Assembly (NCBI RefSeq): GCF_005405105.1
Contig: NZ_BJDK01000030.1
Coordinates: 1 to 44,885, forward strand
Direction of reading: 5' to 3'
DNA length: 44,885 bases
DNA from: Lactiplantibacillus dongliensis
Lineage (GTDB): Bacteria; Bacillota; Bacilli; Lactobacillales; Lactobacillaceae
Shown here: positions 35,608-44,521 of the stretch, in pieces
How positions within the stretch are numbered: the first letter of the stretch is position 1
How the letters are laid out: the number at the start of each line of letters is the position of its first letter
Notes under the pieces: generated by a model
What the model was told of the DNA's origin: nothing
Seen by the model: only the letters and a program-made list of their open reading frames with translations
Databases searched by the model: none
Translations under genes and position numbers: made by a program

Positions 35608-35635
35608 ATTTTACACTGAAACGCTGAAAAATCAA
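35608..35635 (-). promoter_or_regulatory. gpmA promoter
   Basis: TTGATT (35635-35630), a 16-bp spacer and TAAAAT (35613-35608) on the minus strand, about 40 bp upstream of the ATG. Confidence 0.65.
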
Positions 35636-35642
35636 AATATTA

Positions 35643-36725
35643 TCAGGGTTTATTTGCAGAATCATGATGTGAATTTAAACTTTTTTTCAAATGTAATTGC
35701 GGTTTTAATCCGTGAACCGGTTTCACACCGATAATGTCTAAAATGAAGTTAAAAATCGGTACTCCGACGATCAACCCCCAAACACCAAAGAGCCGTTCAC
35801 TGACTAATAAAACAACAAAAGTGTAAAAGACGGGAATTTCTGTCCGGCTCGCCATAAACTTCGGATTCAACACGTATGCTTCCAGCAGATGTACGACCGC
35901 AATCATGACCACCATATAAACCACATACTTCAACCCACCGACTGAATAAGCAATCAGACTTAGCGGAATCAATGAAATAATCACCCCCGCCACCGGAATC
36001 AGGCTCAATAGAAAGATCATCAAGCCCAAACTGATCAGCTGTGGCATACGTAAAAACGCCATAAAGATCAGTGTAATCACAGTGTTCACAATCGCAATCA
36101 TAAACTGGGCTTCTAGGACCACGCCAAAGCTATTCACAAACTTCTTCGCAAAAAAGTAAACATCCTGGAAGAACCAACCAAAGGTACTCGTTAAAAAGCG
36201 TTGTGAAAACCGATGCATCTGGCGGTCTTCAACGGTAAAGAAGAAACTCAAAACCAATGACAAGAAGAAGGTGACGCCCATATTACCAATATTAGTAATG
36301 TACTTAAACACCACTGAAATGCCCGTTTTCACTTGCTTAATGATATCGGATTCCTGAAAATACGACGACACCCAGCGTAACAATTCATTCGTATCATTCG
36401 AGGGATTTTGATAGAACTCGTAGACGGATTGAAACGTCATTAACGTCTGCTTAATCAACTGCGGCAAATAGGCCGTCACCGCAAAGTACATCCCCAGCAC
36501 CACTAACGCATACACCGCTATCACAATCAACGCACTCGGTACTGGCACGTGCTTTTGAATCCAGCGCACCAATCGCGTCACCAAAAAGGTGAAAATAAAC
36601 GTTAATAAAATGATACTCATCATGCTAGATGCCAAATACAAAATCACCACAATTAACGCCAATACGCTGGCCCGCCGCAACCGGACGTTATGAACAAAGT
36701 GTGACCAAAGTTCCAAAACATTCAA
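35643..36725 (-). CDS. AI-2E family transporter (putative permease)
   Basis: Integral membrane protein of 360 aa with about eight hydrophobic segments. It begins with a short cytoplasmic stretch (MNVLELWSHFVHNVRLRR) and two helices, has a polar region at about 110-150, and the C-terminal cluster of helices with FGVWGLIVGVPIFNFILDIIGV, the family's conserved end. Members of this family include the E. coli exporter TqsA and Na+/H+ antiporters, so the substrate cannot be told. AAAGGGAG precedes the ATG by four bases. It runs in the same direction as gpmA, but the gpmA promoter lies between them, so gpmA is not dependent on it. Confidence 0.88.
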   Translation of the reverse strand: MNVLELWSHFVHNVRLRRASVLALIVVILYLASSMMSIILLTFIFTFLVTRLVRWIQKHVPVPSALIVIAVYALVVLGMYFAVTAYLPQLIKQTLMTFQSVYEFYQNPSNDTNELLRWVSSYFQESDIIKQVKTGISVVFKYITNIGNMGVTFFLSLVLSFFFTVEDRQMHRFSQRFLTSTFGWFFQDVYFFAKKFVNSFGVVLEAQFMIAIVNTVITLIFMAFLRMPQLISLGLMIFLLSLIPVAGVIISLIPLSLIAYSVGGLKYVVYMVVMIAVVHLLEAYVLNPKFMASRTEIPVFYTFVVLLVSERLFGVWGLIVGVPIFNFILDIIGVKPVHGLKPQLHLKKSLNSHHDSANKP

Positions 36726-36828
36726 CTCCCTTTAAAACGCTCCCTTTCATTGTAACTGAAAACGGTTTAAAAAAATATGAAACTGTGATGCTTATTTCAA
36801 CTTTCTATGGGTTTATTTTCATGAAAGC

Positions 36829-36982
36829 TTGCCACTCTGGTTGGGTCAGAATCGGCTGGAACGTGGTGGTCGCGTTTTTGAGCCACGGGGCGGTCTCAAA
36901 AGCCGGGCTTTGACTTAGCCGGAAGGTCACCGACTAAGTCAAACGACACCACTGAGCCAATTCTGACCCGCCCGGCGTTATC
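36829..36982 (+). repeat. Full copy (E) of dispersed structured repeat
   Basis: Complete element. Outer stem gggtcagaatcggct (36843-36857) with agccaattctgaccc (36955-36969); hairpin 1 AACGTGG/TCGCGTT; hairpin 2 TTTTGAG/CTCAAAA; hairpin 3 TTTGACTTAG/CTAAGTCAAA. It starts gccactctggttggg and ends cccggcgtta. Confidence 0.9.
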
Positions 36983-37137
36983 TTAACGATGTATTTTTAG
37001 CTAGACGGTTAATTTTTAAAATACCCAGCTCTACCAATAACCGTCAGATAAACAGTTTTGAAGACTAAGATAATTTCAAAACTAACCCTTATTGTCCGTG
37101 CCCAGCTCATCCAACTAATAGCTAGCCCAGTCGGAAC

Positions 37138-37293
37138 TGGCCAGAAATTAACGCCGTGGCGAGCCAGTTAGCCGGTGATTTCCCCGGCTTAGTGGCTGGG
37201 CCGACCTTTAAGACTTGGGTTCTAGGCTTAAAGGCGCCTGACTGACCGTACTTCGGCTGTCAGGTCCGCCCCACCGCGTTAAATTTCTGGACA
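37138..37293 (+). repeat. Second structured element, same topology, different sequence
   Basis: The outer stem CCAGAAATTAACGCCGTGG (37141-37159) pairs with CCACCGCGTTAAATTTCTGG (37271-37290). Inside are three hairpins: AGCCA..AGCCGG with CCGGCT..TGGCT (37162-37197), CCTTTAAG with CTTAAAGG (about 37204-37234) and CCTGAC with GTCAGG (about 37238-37264). It lies between the other element and the ROK gene terminator. Confidence 0.85.
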
Positions 37294-37320
37294 GTGGAGA
37301 CGACAATCGATAACACAATA

Positions 37321-37368
37321 AAAAACGTGTCGGTAACTAAGGTCAACCCAAAGTTACCGACACGTTAG
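37321..37368 (-). terminator. Terminator of ROK regulator gene
   Basis: A perfect 15-bp stem (AACGTGTCGGTAACT with AGTTACCGACACGTT region) followed by TTTTT on the minus strand, about 20 bp after the stop. Confidence 0.92.
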
Positions 37369-37386
37369 TTTTCATACTTTAACTAT

Positions 37387-38541
37387 TTAAGAAAAATGCA
37401 TCTTCAAGCTTTCAAGACCCAAGGCTTGATGAATGATTTCCGAAGCGCCACCTAACAAGGCCGCTGACTGCACGTTCTTAGTAGCAATGATTGGTACTTG
37501 CCGGCTTGGCGAGGACATCTTAGCCGTCATGTTGCGGATATCCGTCAACAGTTGTGGCAAGATTTCTAGCACGCTGGTGTTCAAGACAACCACATCCGGT
37601 GCAAAGGCCGTTGACACGTTCGCAACGACTTTTGACAAGTAGTAAACGAAGTCATCAAAGACTTGCGTTACTTCAGGATTGTGGTTGATATAATCATGCT
37701 TAACCGCCGTTAAATCTAAGCGATCGACATGCTTAATTGCCTTTAACTTCGCCCAAAGTGACTTTTCGGATGCATAGTCGTTGGCCGATTCCATATGATT
37801 TTCGAGCTTCCGGTCTTCCAGTAAAGCCGTCCCAACTTCACCGGCTTCACCTTCATGCCCGGAGTACAACCGTGAATCCGCCACAATTCCGGCATGAATC
37901 TCGTCACGAACGACCACGGAGACCACATTATCGAAGATCTCATTGTCGTGGAAGTCGCGTTCAAAGACCGCCGTTAAGTTGGCTTTCTTCTCGAGCATAA
38001 CTGGTATCCGCAGTTTATCACGCAAATATTTTGCCAAGTCAAAATGTGCTAAACATTTAATTGGCGTCTTTAAAATCTTATTTTCATAAATGATACCGTC
38101 CAAGGCAATTGCGACCCCCATCAAGCCGTGGACCGTGCCATAATCGTCAACGTTACGCAATTGATCCTCAATCAAATCAATCACATCAGTCAACGTCATA
38201 TCCGTTGTCTTAAAGCTTTGGAAATGCAGAATCTTGCCGTTGAAACGTGAATACATTAATTTGACCGCCGTCTCTGACAAATCGATGCTAGCCACAAAGC
38301 CATAGTTAACGTTTAATTCAGCCATGACTGGTTTACGACCACCATTCTTGGTGCTAACACCGCAACCAATTTCCTTGATGTACTGCGCCCGCAAAAGCTG
38401 ATTGTAGATATCAGAAACCGTCACCTTATTCAAACTTAAGTTCCGTGAGATTTGACTACGACTGATCGGACCTTCATTGATAACTTGCTGAAGAACCTGT
38501 TTCTCGTTGGTACTGCGCATGACATGTTTATTAATAATCAT
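37387..38541 (-). CDS. ROK family transcriptional regulator (NagC/XylR type)
   Basis: DNA-binding sugar-sensing repressor of 384 aa. The N-terminal winged HTH is at about 10-60 (KQVLQQVINEGPISRSQISRNL, LNKVTVSDIYNQLL). The ROK domain follows with YGFVASIDLSETAVKL, GVAIALDGIIYENK and GHEGEAGEVGTALL. The usual ROK zinc cluster CxCGxxGCxE is absent after that last motif, a trait also seen in some XylR-type repressors, so it is a regulator rather than a sugar kinase. The target genes are not next to it: the neighbours are a permease and an unrelated membrane protein, so the inducer is unknown. It is monocistronic with a strong terminator. The ribosome site is weak. Confidence 0.88.
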   Translation of the reverse strand: MIINKHVMRSTNEKQVLQQVINEGPISRSQISRNLSLNKVTVSDIYNQLLRAQYIKEIGCGVSTKNGGRKPVMAELNVNYGFVASIDLSETAVKLMYSRFNGKILHFQSFKTTDMTLTDVIDLIEDQLRNVDDYGTVHGLMGVAIALDGIIYENKILKTPIKCLAHFDLAKYLRDKLRIPVMLEKKANLTAVFERDFHDNEIFDNVVSVVVRDEIHAGIVADSRLYSGHEGEAGEVGTALLEDRKLENHMESANDYASEKSLWAKLKAIKHVDRLDLTAVKHDYINHNPEVTQVFDDFVYYLSKVVANVSTAFAPDVVVLNTSVLEILPQLLTDIRNMTAKMSSPSRQVPIIATKNVQSAALLGGASEIIHQALGLESLKMHFS

Positions 38542-38941
38542 ACTTACATTTCGGTGTCCACTTAAGTTTTATTGAATAGCCTTTTAAATGCCGAAGTTCG
38601 TGTTACTCAAAAGTCCTTCTGGCGCTGCCATGCATCCAATAAGACTTACGTTCACCTTAACCCCCTAGTCTGTTAATATTCTAAAGCATCAAACTGAAAT
38701 AGTACACAAAATAGTCATATTTATACCCGTTTTGACATTTGACGGCTTAAAAAATGCCCCAATTCGCGATACAAATTCTGACTGCCCCCATTTTGTTCCG
38801 CTACACGCAAGAAATGAATTTATTCACTCTTACTCATCTATTTATAACAGTTTTTATAAAAAAATCACCGATTCACACTTAAAATTAAGCGTTTTCTCGA
38901 TGATTGTAAAGTCAACTACCATACCGGCGGCCAATTTTAAA
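38542..38941. other. 400-bp gap with no supported gene
   Basis: AT-rich spacer between the ROK gene start and the next minus-strand gene. I see no convincing ORF, repeat or clear terminator. It must carry the ROK promoter, which I could not place with confidence. Confidence 0.5.
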
Positions 38942-39898
38942 TTATTTAAATAATTTTTTTGCTGCTTGAACTGGTGATGTATGCTCGCTAGCCGCCGTCT
39001 GTAGCACGGTTCGAACGTCTTGGTCGCTTAATGCATCTGCATCGATGCCAGCTTCCTTCAATTCAGAACGCGTTGACTTGATTTGGCTGCTAGTCACGGC
39101 TGAACCATTGACGGCCTGCTGTGAGCTCGTCACGGTGTATTCATTGCTACCAGAATAATTTTTAGCCGCACTTTGTTCTGCACTGGTCAAGCCAGAGCTA
39201 CTGCTATTAGCTTTACTCTTGGCCGTACTGCTACCCGTTGAACGATCATTGTCTGATTGGCTACTCTCGTCATCCGTCGTTGACTGACTACTTTGCGAAC
39301 TCCCATTAGCAATCACTGGCGTCGAACCCGTCAAGGATTTCAAAGCTGCGTTATTTTGCTTCCGTAAAGCATGGGCCTTTTTGTAAATATCCTTATAATA
39401 AGACTGACTAAAGGTCTTACTTTGGAAAAGCACGGTTAACACACCATTAGAATCCGTAAATTCATTGGATTGATTTAATTCCAACGCTTTTTGATACTCA
39501 CTCGCATAGGTCTGCCGTTTTTTCAAGATCTTCTTAATCAGCTTCAATTCGGTCTTCGCCCGGGTGACTAGCACGCTGGACCCGTTTTTCGTCTTGGAGA
39601 CGGTGGTAAAGCTCGTCTTCGCATCTGAAAACTGCCGTTCTTTGATGGCATTGGCACCGTCAACATACGTTTGAGTCTGTTCTAAATAACGTTGTGCGGC
39701 CGCATCGTTGGCTTTCGTCCGTGACGCCCGACTGAAGAACGATTCTGCTTGTGTGTAATTTTTATCTTGAATGGCTTCTTTACCATAACGCATCGCTGTT
39801 GTATACGCAGTCGTCTGTTCGCGGTGCTTTGAATAGGTATAACCGCTGACACCAATCACAATGACTGCTGCGACAATCACCCACATCCACTTTTTCAA
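38942..39898 (-). CDS. Membrane-anchored TPR-like protein with Ser-rich linker
   Basis: A 318-aa bitopic protein with one N-terminal transmembrane helix (WVIVAAVIVIGVSGYTY) and an extracellular part. About 30-180 is helical with TPR-like spacing (AIQDKNYTQAESFFSRAS, AIKERQFSDAKTSFTTVS, ALELNQSNEFTDSNGVL). A low-complexity Ser/Thr/Asn linker covers about 195-260, and a small helical C-terminal domain follows (RSELKEAGIDADALSDQDVRTV). Function unknown; the layout suggests an envelope scaffold. I prefer TTG 39898, which has GGGGG eight bases upstream, over ATG 39913, which lacks a good ribosome site. It is divergent from cfa. Confidence 0.78.
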   Translation of the reverse strand: MKKWMWVIVAAVIVIGVSGYTYSKHREQTTAYTTAMRYGKEAIQDKNYTQAESFFSRASRTKANDAAAQRYLEQTQTYVDGANAIKERQFSDAKTSFTTVSKTKNGSSVLVTRAKTELKLIKKILKKRQTYASEYQKALELNQSNEFTDSNGVLTVLFQSKTFSQSYYKDIYKKAHALRKQNNAALKSLTGSTPVIANGSSQSSQSTTDDESSQSDNDRSTGSSTAKSKANSSSSGLTSAEQSAAKNYSGSNEYTVTSSQQAVNGSAVTSSQIKSTRSELKEAGIDADALSDQDVRTVLQTAASEHTSPVQAAKKLFK

Positions 39899-40098
39899 AA
39901 ATGACACCCCCATTAGTTGGTTTCCATAAATTAGAACCTAAGCCTATTATACATTGTTATGCCGATTTTTTAAGGTTGAATCTCCTCGAACTTCTATCAG
40001 TTTCTCGAATATCTTGAAATTTAATAAATTATTAAATGACGAACCGCGACCCACCATTTAGTTAACCGTTTGCACACAAATGTCTTAGAACCAAGTGC

Positions 40099-40127
40099 TT
40101 ACATTCCCATTTTCATTGGCGTATAAT
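40099..40127 (+). promoter_or_regulatory. cfa promoter
   Basis: TTACAT (40099-40104), a 17-bp spacer and a perfect TATAAT (40122-40127), 40 bp upstream of the ATG at 40167. Confidence 0.8.
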
Positions 40128-40166
40128 ATATTCTGTATTTTTAATCGAGAAAGGATCCTTATTGTA

Positions 40167-41360
40167 ATGCTAGAAAAGACTTTTTATCGCAGCTTGTTAA
40201 GCCACTCTTTCAATATTCCAATCCAGGTTAACTATTGGGATGGCACTAGCGAAAACTACGGTGGCGATGGTACTCCCGATGTAACAATTACCTTTAAAGA
40301 AGCCATTCCCATGCACGATGTTACCAGAAATGCGTCAATTGCGCTTGGCGAAGCTTACATGGATGGTAAGATTGAAATCGATGGCAGTATTCAAAAGTTG
40401 ATTCGCTCAGCCTATGAATCTGCTGAAAGCTTCTTCAACGTCTCTAAATTCAAGAAGTTCATGCCCAAACAATCCCATTCTGAAAAGAAGAGCCAAAAAG
40501 ACATTCAGAGTCATTACGATGTGGGTAACGACTTCTATGAAATGTGGTTAGACCCAACGCTGACTTACTCTTGTGCCTACTTCCAAAATGAAGATGACAC
40601 TTTGGAACAAGCGCAAATCAACAAAGTTCACCACATCATTCAAAAGTTGAACCCTGAACCTGGCAAGACCTTGCTAGATATCGGTTGTGGCTGGGGAACC
40701 TTGATGTTGACAGCCGCCAAGGAATACGGCTTAAAAGTAGTTGGGATCACCTTATCCCAAGAACAATACAACTTGGTTGCTAAGCGGATCGAAGACGAAG
40801 GCTTAAGTGACGTTGCTGAAGTTCGGTTGGAAGACTACCGTGAACTTGGCGACGAAACTTACGACTACATCACCAGTGTTGGGATGTTTGAACACGTTGG
40901 GAAAGCCAACTTGAAGATGTACTTCGAACGCGTTAACCATTATTTGAAACCAGAAGGCGTGGCTTTATTGCATGGGATTACCCGGCAACAAGGCGGTGCT
41001 ACTAATGGTTGGTTAGACAAGTACATCTTCCCCGGTGGCTACGTTCCTGGGATGACCGAAAACTTACAACACATCGTTGACTGTGGCTTACAAGTCGATG
41101 ATGTTGAAACCTTACGTCGGCATTACCAAAAGACGACCGAACTCTGGGACGTCAACTTCAATGCTGCACGCGAAGCCATCGAAGATAAGATGGGCACCCG
41201 CTTTACGCGGATGTGGGACTTATATCTCCAAGCTTGTGCCGCTTCATTTGAATCTGGTAACATCGACGTCATGCAATACCTTGTCTCAAAGGGACCTTCT
41301 TCACGGAACTTACCAATGACACGGGAATATATGTATGATGACAACACCGTTAATGCTTAA
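40167..41360 (+). CDS. cfa: Cyclopropane-fatty-acyl-phospholipid synthase
   Basis: A 397-aa enzyme that adds a methylene group from S-adenosylmethionine to unsaturated phospholipid acyl chains, hardening membranes against acid and other stress. After an N-terminal lipid-binding part come [20 protein letters not shown], the SAM motif [32 protein letters not shown] and the C-terminal LHGITRQQ and FPGGYVPGM motifs, all family hallmarks. ATG 40167 is chosen: AAAGGAT lies upstream, and the promoter -10 falls inside the longer frame that begins at 40095. It is monocistronic with a strong promoter and terminator. Confidence 0.96.
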   Translation: MLEKTFYRSLLSHSFNIPIQVNYWDGTSENYGGDGTPDVTITFKEAIPMHDVTRNASIALGEAYMDGKIEIDGSIQKLIRSAYESAESFFNVSKFKKFMPKQSHSEKKSQKDIQSHYDVGNDFYEMWLDPTLTYSCAYFQNEDDTLEQAQINKVHHIIQKLNPEPGKTLLDIGCGWGTLMLTAAKEYGLKVVGITLSQEQYNLVAKRIEDEGLSDVAEVRLEDYRELGDETYDYITSVGMFEHVGKANLKMYFERVNHYLKPEGVALLHGITRQQGGATNGWLDKYIFPGGYVPGMTENLQHIVDCGLQVDDVETLRRHYQKTTELWDVNFNAAREAIEDKMGTRFTRMWDLYLQACAASFESGNIDVMQYLVSKGPSSRNLPMTREYMYDDNTVNA

Positions 41361-41369
41361 AGCTTAATC

Positions 41370-41410
41370 AAAAATTGCGCTTAGTCAGCTGACTAGGCGC
41401 AATTTTTTTG
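41370..41410 (+). terminator. Terminator of cfa
   Basis: AAATTGCGCTTAGTCAG pairs with CTGACTAGGCGCAATTT with almost no loop, then T7. It starts about ten bases after the stop. Confidence 0.93.
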
Positions 41411-41425
41411 TATTATCGTTTTTTC

Positions 41426-41580
41426 CGCTCCGGGGGGACTGGATTTGACGCTGGAACGTGGTGGCCACGTTTATGAGCCAAAAATGCGGTCTCATAAGCC
41501 GGGCTTTCTCTAGACCGAGTAACCCACTCGCTCAAGAGAAATTTCACCACTGAGCGTCATCCAGTCCCCCCTACGCTAAT
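41426..41580 (+). repeat. Full copy (G) of dispersed structured repeat
   Basis: Outer stem ggggggactggat..gacgct with agcgtcatccagtcccccc; hairpin 1 AACGTGG/CCACGTT; hairpin 2 TTATGAG/CTCATAA; hairpin 3 TTTCTC/GAGAAA. It ends ctacgctaattaatt. It lies between the convergent cfa and TauE/SafE genes. Confidence 0.9.
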
Positions 41581-41616
41581 TAATTTCACTGTAGTACGCT
41601 TGACCGCACTTTCCTT

Positions 41617-42333
41617 CTAAAACAACAAATAATATAGGCCACTGATCCCAATAAATGCGTAAATACCGCGCCGAACTAGTTGGATATTCATGTGGGTTAA
41701 CAACCGGGCCGCAATCGCGGTGCCAATGAACGCGCCTAACATACCGATTAGGATCACTGGAATCACGGCAACCGTTAAAATGCCACTAGCGACTCGAATA
41801 CTAGTGATGTAAATGATATCGATTAAGAAAAAGGTCTGCATATTAGCCGTATAGTCGGCAGTTGACTCTGATAGTGATAAGAAATATAACGCCATCAACG
41901 GGCCACCAATTCCGAATAAGCCATTGAAGAAGCCAGAAATAATCATAAAGCTACCGGCAATATAAAACGGATACCGTTGCGTTCCTGCTTGTTTGGATAG
42001 CGTAAAATAGATTGCCAAGCCGACTAATAAGCCTCCCAGCAATAACCGTAATAATTGCAGATCCAAGACTTGGCCCAAATGAACCGACCAGGCAGCCACA
42101 CTGGCATAGACGATAAACGGTATGATGATACGTTTGAGCTTTATGGCTTGATGATAGCGCCCAACCAACATGATGACACTGGCTGCCATAATTAAACCCG
42201 CCACCCCCGCACTTTGATCGATGGGAAGCAACGCTGGGAGAAAAATCATCATGATGATTGCAGCGCCAAAACCGGTTAAGCCTTGGACCAGACCAGCTAG
42301 AATAGCTGGCAAAATGATTAGCAATTGTGACAT
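41617..42333 (-). CDS. TauE/SafE family permease
   Basis: A 238-aa membrane protein with about seven to eight hydrophobic helices, nearly all of its length. The first helix contains GLVQGLTGFGAAII and the second half GFFNGLFGIGGPLMALYFL; these paired glycine-rich motifs mark the TauE/SafE (sulfite/organosulfur exporter) family. The actual substrate, such as a sulfonate or other organic anion, is not visible from context. AGGGGGC lies eight bases before ATG 42333. It is downstream of azlCD in the same direction but separated from them by a terminator. Confidence 0.88.
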   Translation of the reverse strand: MSQLLIILPAILAGLVQGLTGFGAAIIMMIFLPALLPIDQSAGVAGLIMAASVIMLVGRYHQAIKLKRIIIPFIVYASVAAWSVHLGQVLDLQLLRLLLGGLLVGLAIYFTLSKQAGTQRYPFYIAGSFMIISGFFNGLFGIGGPLMALYFLSLSESTADYTANMQTFFLIDIIYITSIRVASGILTVAVIPVILIGMLGAFIGTAIAARLLTHMNIQLVRRGIYAFIGISGLYYLLF

Positions 42334-42378
42334 TTTTGGGCGCCCCCTTAGTCTATTGGCAGAATGTGTTCACCCTAC

Positions 42379-42404
42379 AAAAAAAGACCGGTTTCCCAGT
42401 CTTC
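42379..42404 (-). terminator. Terminator of azlCD operon
   Basis: AAGACTGG pairs with CCGGTCTT around a GAAA-type loop, followed by T7 on the minus strand, about 15 bp after azlD. Confidence 0.9.
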
Positions 42405-42417
42405 ATAAGCTTAATCG

Positions 42418-42768
42418 TTAAATATGCAGTACTAGCACAAATATCATAACTGCACCTAAGCCAATCACCACCGACAACGTCATTGAGCGCGTGCGATAAG
42501 CGACGATACCCACTAAAATCGATGAAATAATCAGGCCTAAATTACCGGAAGTCATAATGTTGTACTTACTATCAACGAAGACACTCTTGACCACTAGCGC
42601 TGTAAATAGCGATACAGGGACAAAACGCATCCATTCGTTAAACCATTCCGGAATTTGCCGCTTCGTGAAGAATAGCAACGGAAAAAAACGTGGAATAAAC
42701 GCCACGATTGCACAAAAGATAATCAACCAAAAATGGTCCATACTAGTCATTGAACTAACTGATTGCAT
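42418..42768 (-). CDS. azlD: AzlD: small subunit of branched-chain amino acid exporter
   Basis: A 116-aa hydrophobic protein with about four membrane helices (HFWLIIFCAIVAFIPRFFPL, FVPVSLFTALVVKSVF). AzlD works with the larger AzlC; in B. subtilis the pair exports branched-chain amino acids and analogues such as 4-azaleucine. IPRFFPLLFF and the C-terminal LSVVIGLGAVMIFVLVLHI match the family. ATG 42768 is chosen because GAGGAG lies eight bases upstream; an in-frame TTG lies six bases earlier. The gene starts 20 bp after azlC, as expected for an operon. Confidence 0.93.
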   Translation of the reverse strand: MQSVSSMTSMDHFWLIIFCAIVAFIPRFFPLLFFTKRQIPEWFNEWMRFVPVSLFTALVVKSVFVDSKYNIMTSGNLGLIISSILVGIVAYRTRSMTLSVVIGLGAVMIFVLVLHI

Positions 42769-42788
42769 AATCAAAACTCCTCGGTGCC

Positions 42789-43553
42789 CTACTTGTCAGA
42801 TTCTTCCATCGCCGTTTGGCTAGTTGGATCGTGAACCTTATATAACAGATGACTTTCCGGCTTACGTGCTAATAAATGGCGCTCGATAAAGTAGCCAGTC
42901 AACGATGCGATCAACGTTGCCACTACTAAGCCTAACGTACTCTTCATCAAGACCAAGAAGAAAATCGTTAAGACGCCTGATAACGCACAGACTAAAATTG
43001 TTAAACGACTCTTTGTTTGCATAACTGCCATATAAATAAATAGCGCCGTCAAAGCAAAATCAACCACACTCAAGTTGATGGTCAACGCACTCCCAATCAA
43101 ACTGCCGATAATATTGCTGACAGTCCAGAAAAGTAAGGAATAGTGTTCAACCAATAGTGCTTGCGTGGGTTTCCAATGTTTATCCGTTGCAAACTTCAAA
43201 TAGTTAACCGCGTAATTTTCATCATTCATCGAAAAAGCGAACGCAAAAATGAACGGTAACGGCTGGCCCTTAAGGTAACGTGATAAACTCGACCCTAACA
43301 GCGCATACCGTAGTTCTAGGAAAAACATCATCAAAATAATTGTCGTCATTGGTGCATTGATAGTTAACATCGATGCAATCAAAAATTGGGCACCACCGGA
43401 AAAGACCAACACTGAAATTAACGCTGTCAGTAGATGGTTGAACCCGGCTGCATGCAATAAGACCCCACAAGCTAAACCAATGGGGATATAGCTAAGCCCA
43501 AGTGGCATTACTGTCCGTAACACCGCTAACCAATTTGGCTCGTTCTTTTTCAC
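42789..43553 (-). CDS. azlC: AzlC: large subunit of branched-chain amino acid exporter
   Basis: A 254-aa integral membrane protein with about seven helices. PLGLSYIPIGLACGVLLHAAG, VFSGGAQFLIASML and ELRYALLGSSLSRYLKG are characteristic AzlC motifs, and FAFSMNDENYAV follows in the second third. With AzlD it would export leucine, isoleucine or valine or related compounds. The GTG at 43553 is chosen because GGAGG lies eight bases upstream; an in-frame ATG at 43598 would add 15 residues but has no ribosome site. It is the first gene of the azlCD operon. Confidence 0.93.
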   Translation of the reverse strand: MKKNEPNWLAVLRTVMPLGLSYIPIGLACGVLLHAAGFNHLLTALISVLVFSGGAQFLIASMLTINAPMTTIILMMFFLELRYALLGSSLSRYLKGQPLPFIFAFAFSMNDENYAVNYLKFATDKHWKPTQALLVEHYSLLFWTVSNIIGSLIGSALTINLSVVDFALTALFIYMAVMQTKSRLTILVCALSGVLTIFFLVLMKSTLGLVVATLIASLTGYFIERHLLARKPESHLLYKVHDPTSQTAMEESDK

Positions 43554-43724
43554 CAAGAATGCCTCCAGTACCATACCAGTAAAGAATTCTAGCAACATTG
43601 TGTGATGTCTATTTGCTTAGACATTCGGGTTTAATTTTAACATGTTTCAAGCTGCAATCCTACCTTTTCACCGATATTGTTCGGTTTAAGCCCATATGTA
43701 ATCGTTTCCCTAAGTCCGGTGCCA

Positions 43725-44219
43725 CTAAAAATGTCTCCCCAAGATTACTAAATCATTCGGGCGTTGATCTAATTCAGCGACCGCTGGCAAGAAGCCCCAT
43801 TGTTCAAAGCCAAACTTCTTAAATAACTTGATACTCGGCAAATTACTGGAAAAGATATAGGCCACTAACGTTGTTAAGCCGACCGTGGTCATCTGAGTCG
43901 GAATCAATGTCAAGACCTGACTCCCCACGCCTTGACCTTGAACACTTCGATCCAAATAAATTGAAATCTCTGCTGTCTTAGCATAGGCAGCCCGACCATA
44001 AAATGGCGAAAAGCTCATCCAGCCGACAACTTGGTCATCAGCTTGGACAACCCATAGCGGGTAATGATTGGCTGAGTGAGCTAAGAACCACGGCCGCCGC
44101 TGATCCACCGTCACTGGTTTGAGATCCGCCGTCACTTGATGGCTCGGAATCGTTTGGTTATAAATATCCACAATCAATGGTAAGTCTGACATGGTCGCCG
44201 TTCGTAGCGTCACATCCAT
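43725..44219 (-). CDS. GNAT N-acetyltransferase (phosphinothricin acetyltransferase-like)
   Basis: A 164-aa cytoplasmic acyltransferase. LRTATMSDLPLIVDIYNQTI opens the GNAT fold, VGWMSFSPFYGRAAY follows, and the acetyl-CoA loop is SVQGQGVGSQVLT with NLPSIKLFKKFGFEQWGFLP near the end; this series is typical of the COG1247 group (phosphinothricin/methionine sulfoximine acetyltransferases). The substrate is probably a small amino compound. ATG 44219 is preferred: AAAGGA lies upstream, while the longer frame from 44267 has no such site. The gene is alone. Confidence 0.88.
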   Translation of the reverse strand: MDVTLRTATMSDLPLIVDIYNQTIPSHQVTADLKPVTVDQRRPWFLAHSANHYPLWVVQADDQVVGWMSFSPFYGRAAYAKTAEISIYLDRSVQGQGVGSQVLTLIPTQMTTVGLTTLVAYIFSSNLPSIKLFKKFGFEQWGFLPAVAELDQRPNDLVILGRHF

Positions 44220-44361
44220 GTTATCAACATCCTTTCGAAAGCTCTTACATTTTCGACCTAATTCCATTATACATTTTTATGCAGTTAGATGATATTCCTT
44301 TTTCAATCAGTTTATATCACTATTTAAGTCTGTCTATCGTTGTGATGACTGATCATTAACT

Positions 44362-44521
44362 TGCCGCTCCGGGTGGTCTGGCTCGATGCTGGAACGTGGT
44401 GGCCACGTTTGGAAGCCTTAAGGGCGGTCTTCCAAGCCGGGCTTTGACTAAGACCGGGAAAGTCACCCGCTCTAAGTCAAACGACACCACTGAGCATCAT
44501 CCAGCCCACCCTGCGCTAATT
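44362..44521 (+). repeat. Full copy (H) of dispersed structured repeat
   Basis: Outer stem gggtggtctggctcgatgct with agcatcatccagcccaccc; hairpin 1 AACGTGG/CCACGTT; hairpin 2 TTGGAAG/CTTCCAA; hairpin 3 TTTGACT..AGA with TCT.AGTCAAA. It ends tgcgctaattaat. Confidence 0.92.

Noticed and set aside
40095-40166. N-terminal extension of cfa
   Set aside because: It would place the promoter -10 inside the coding region; the ribosome site supports 40167.
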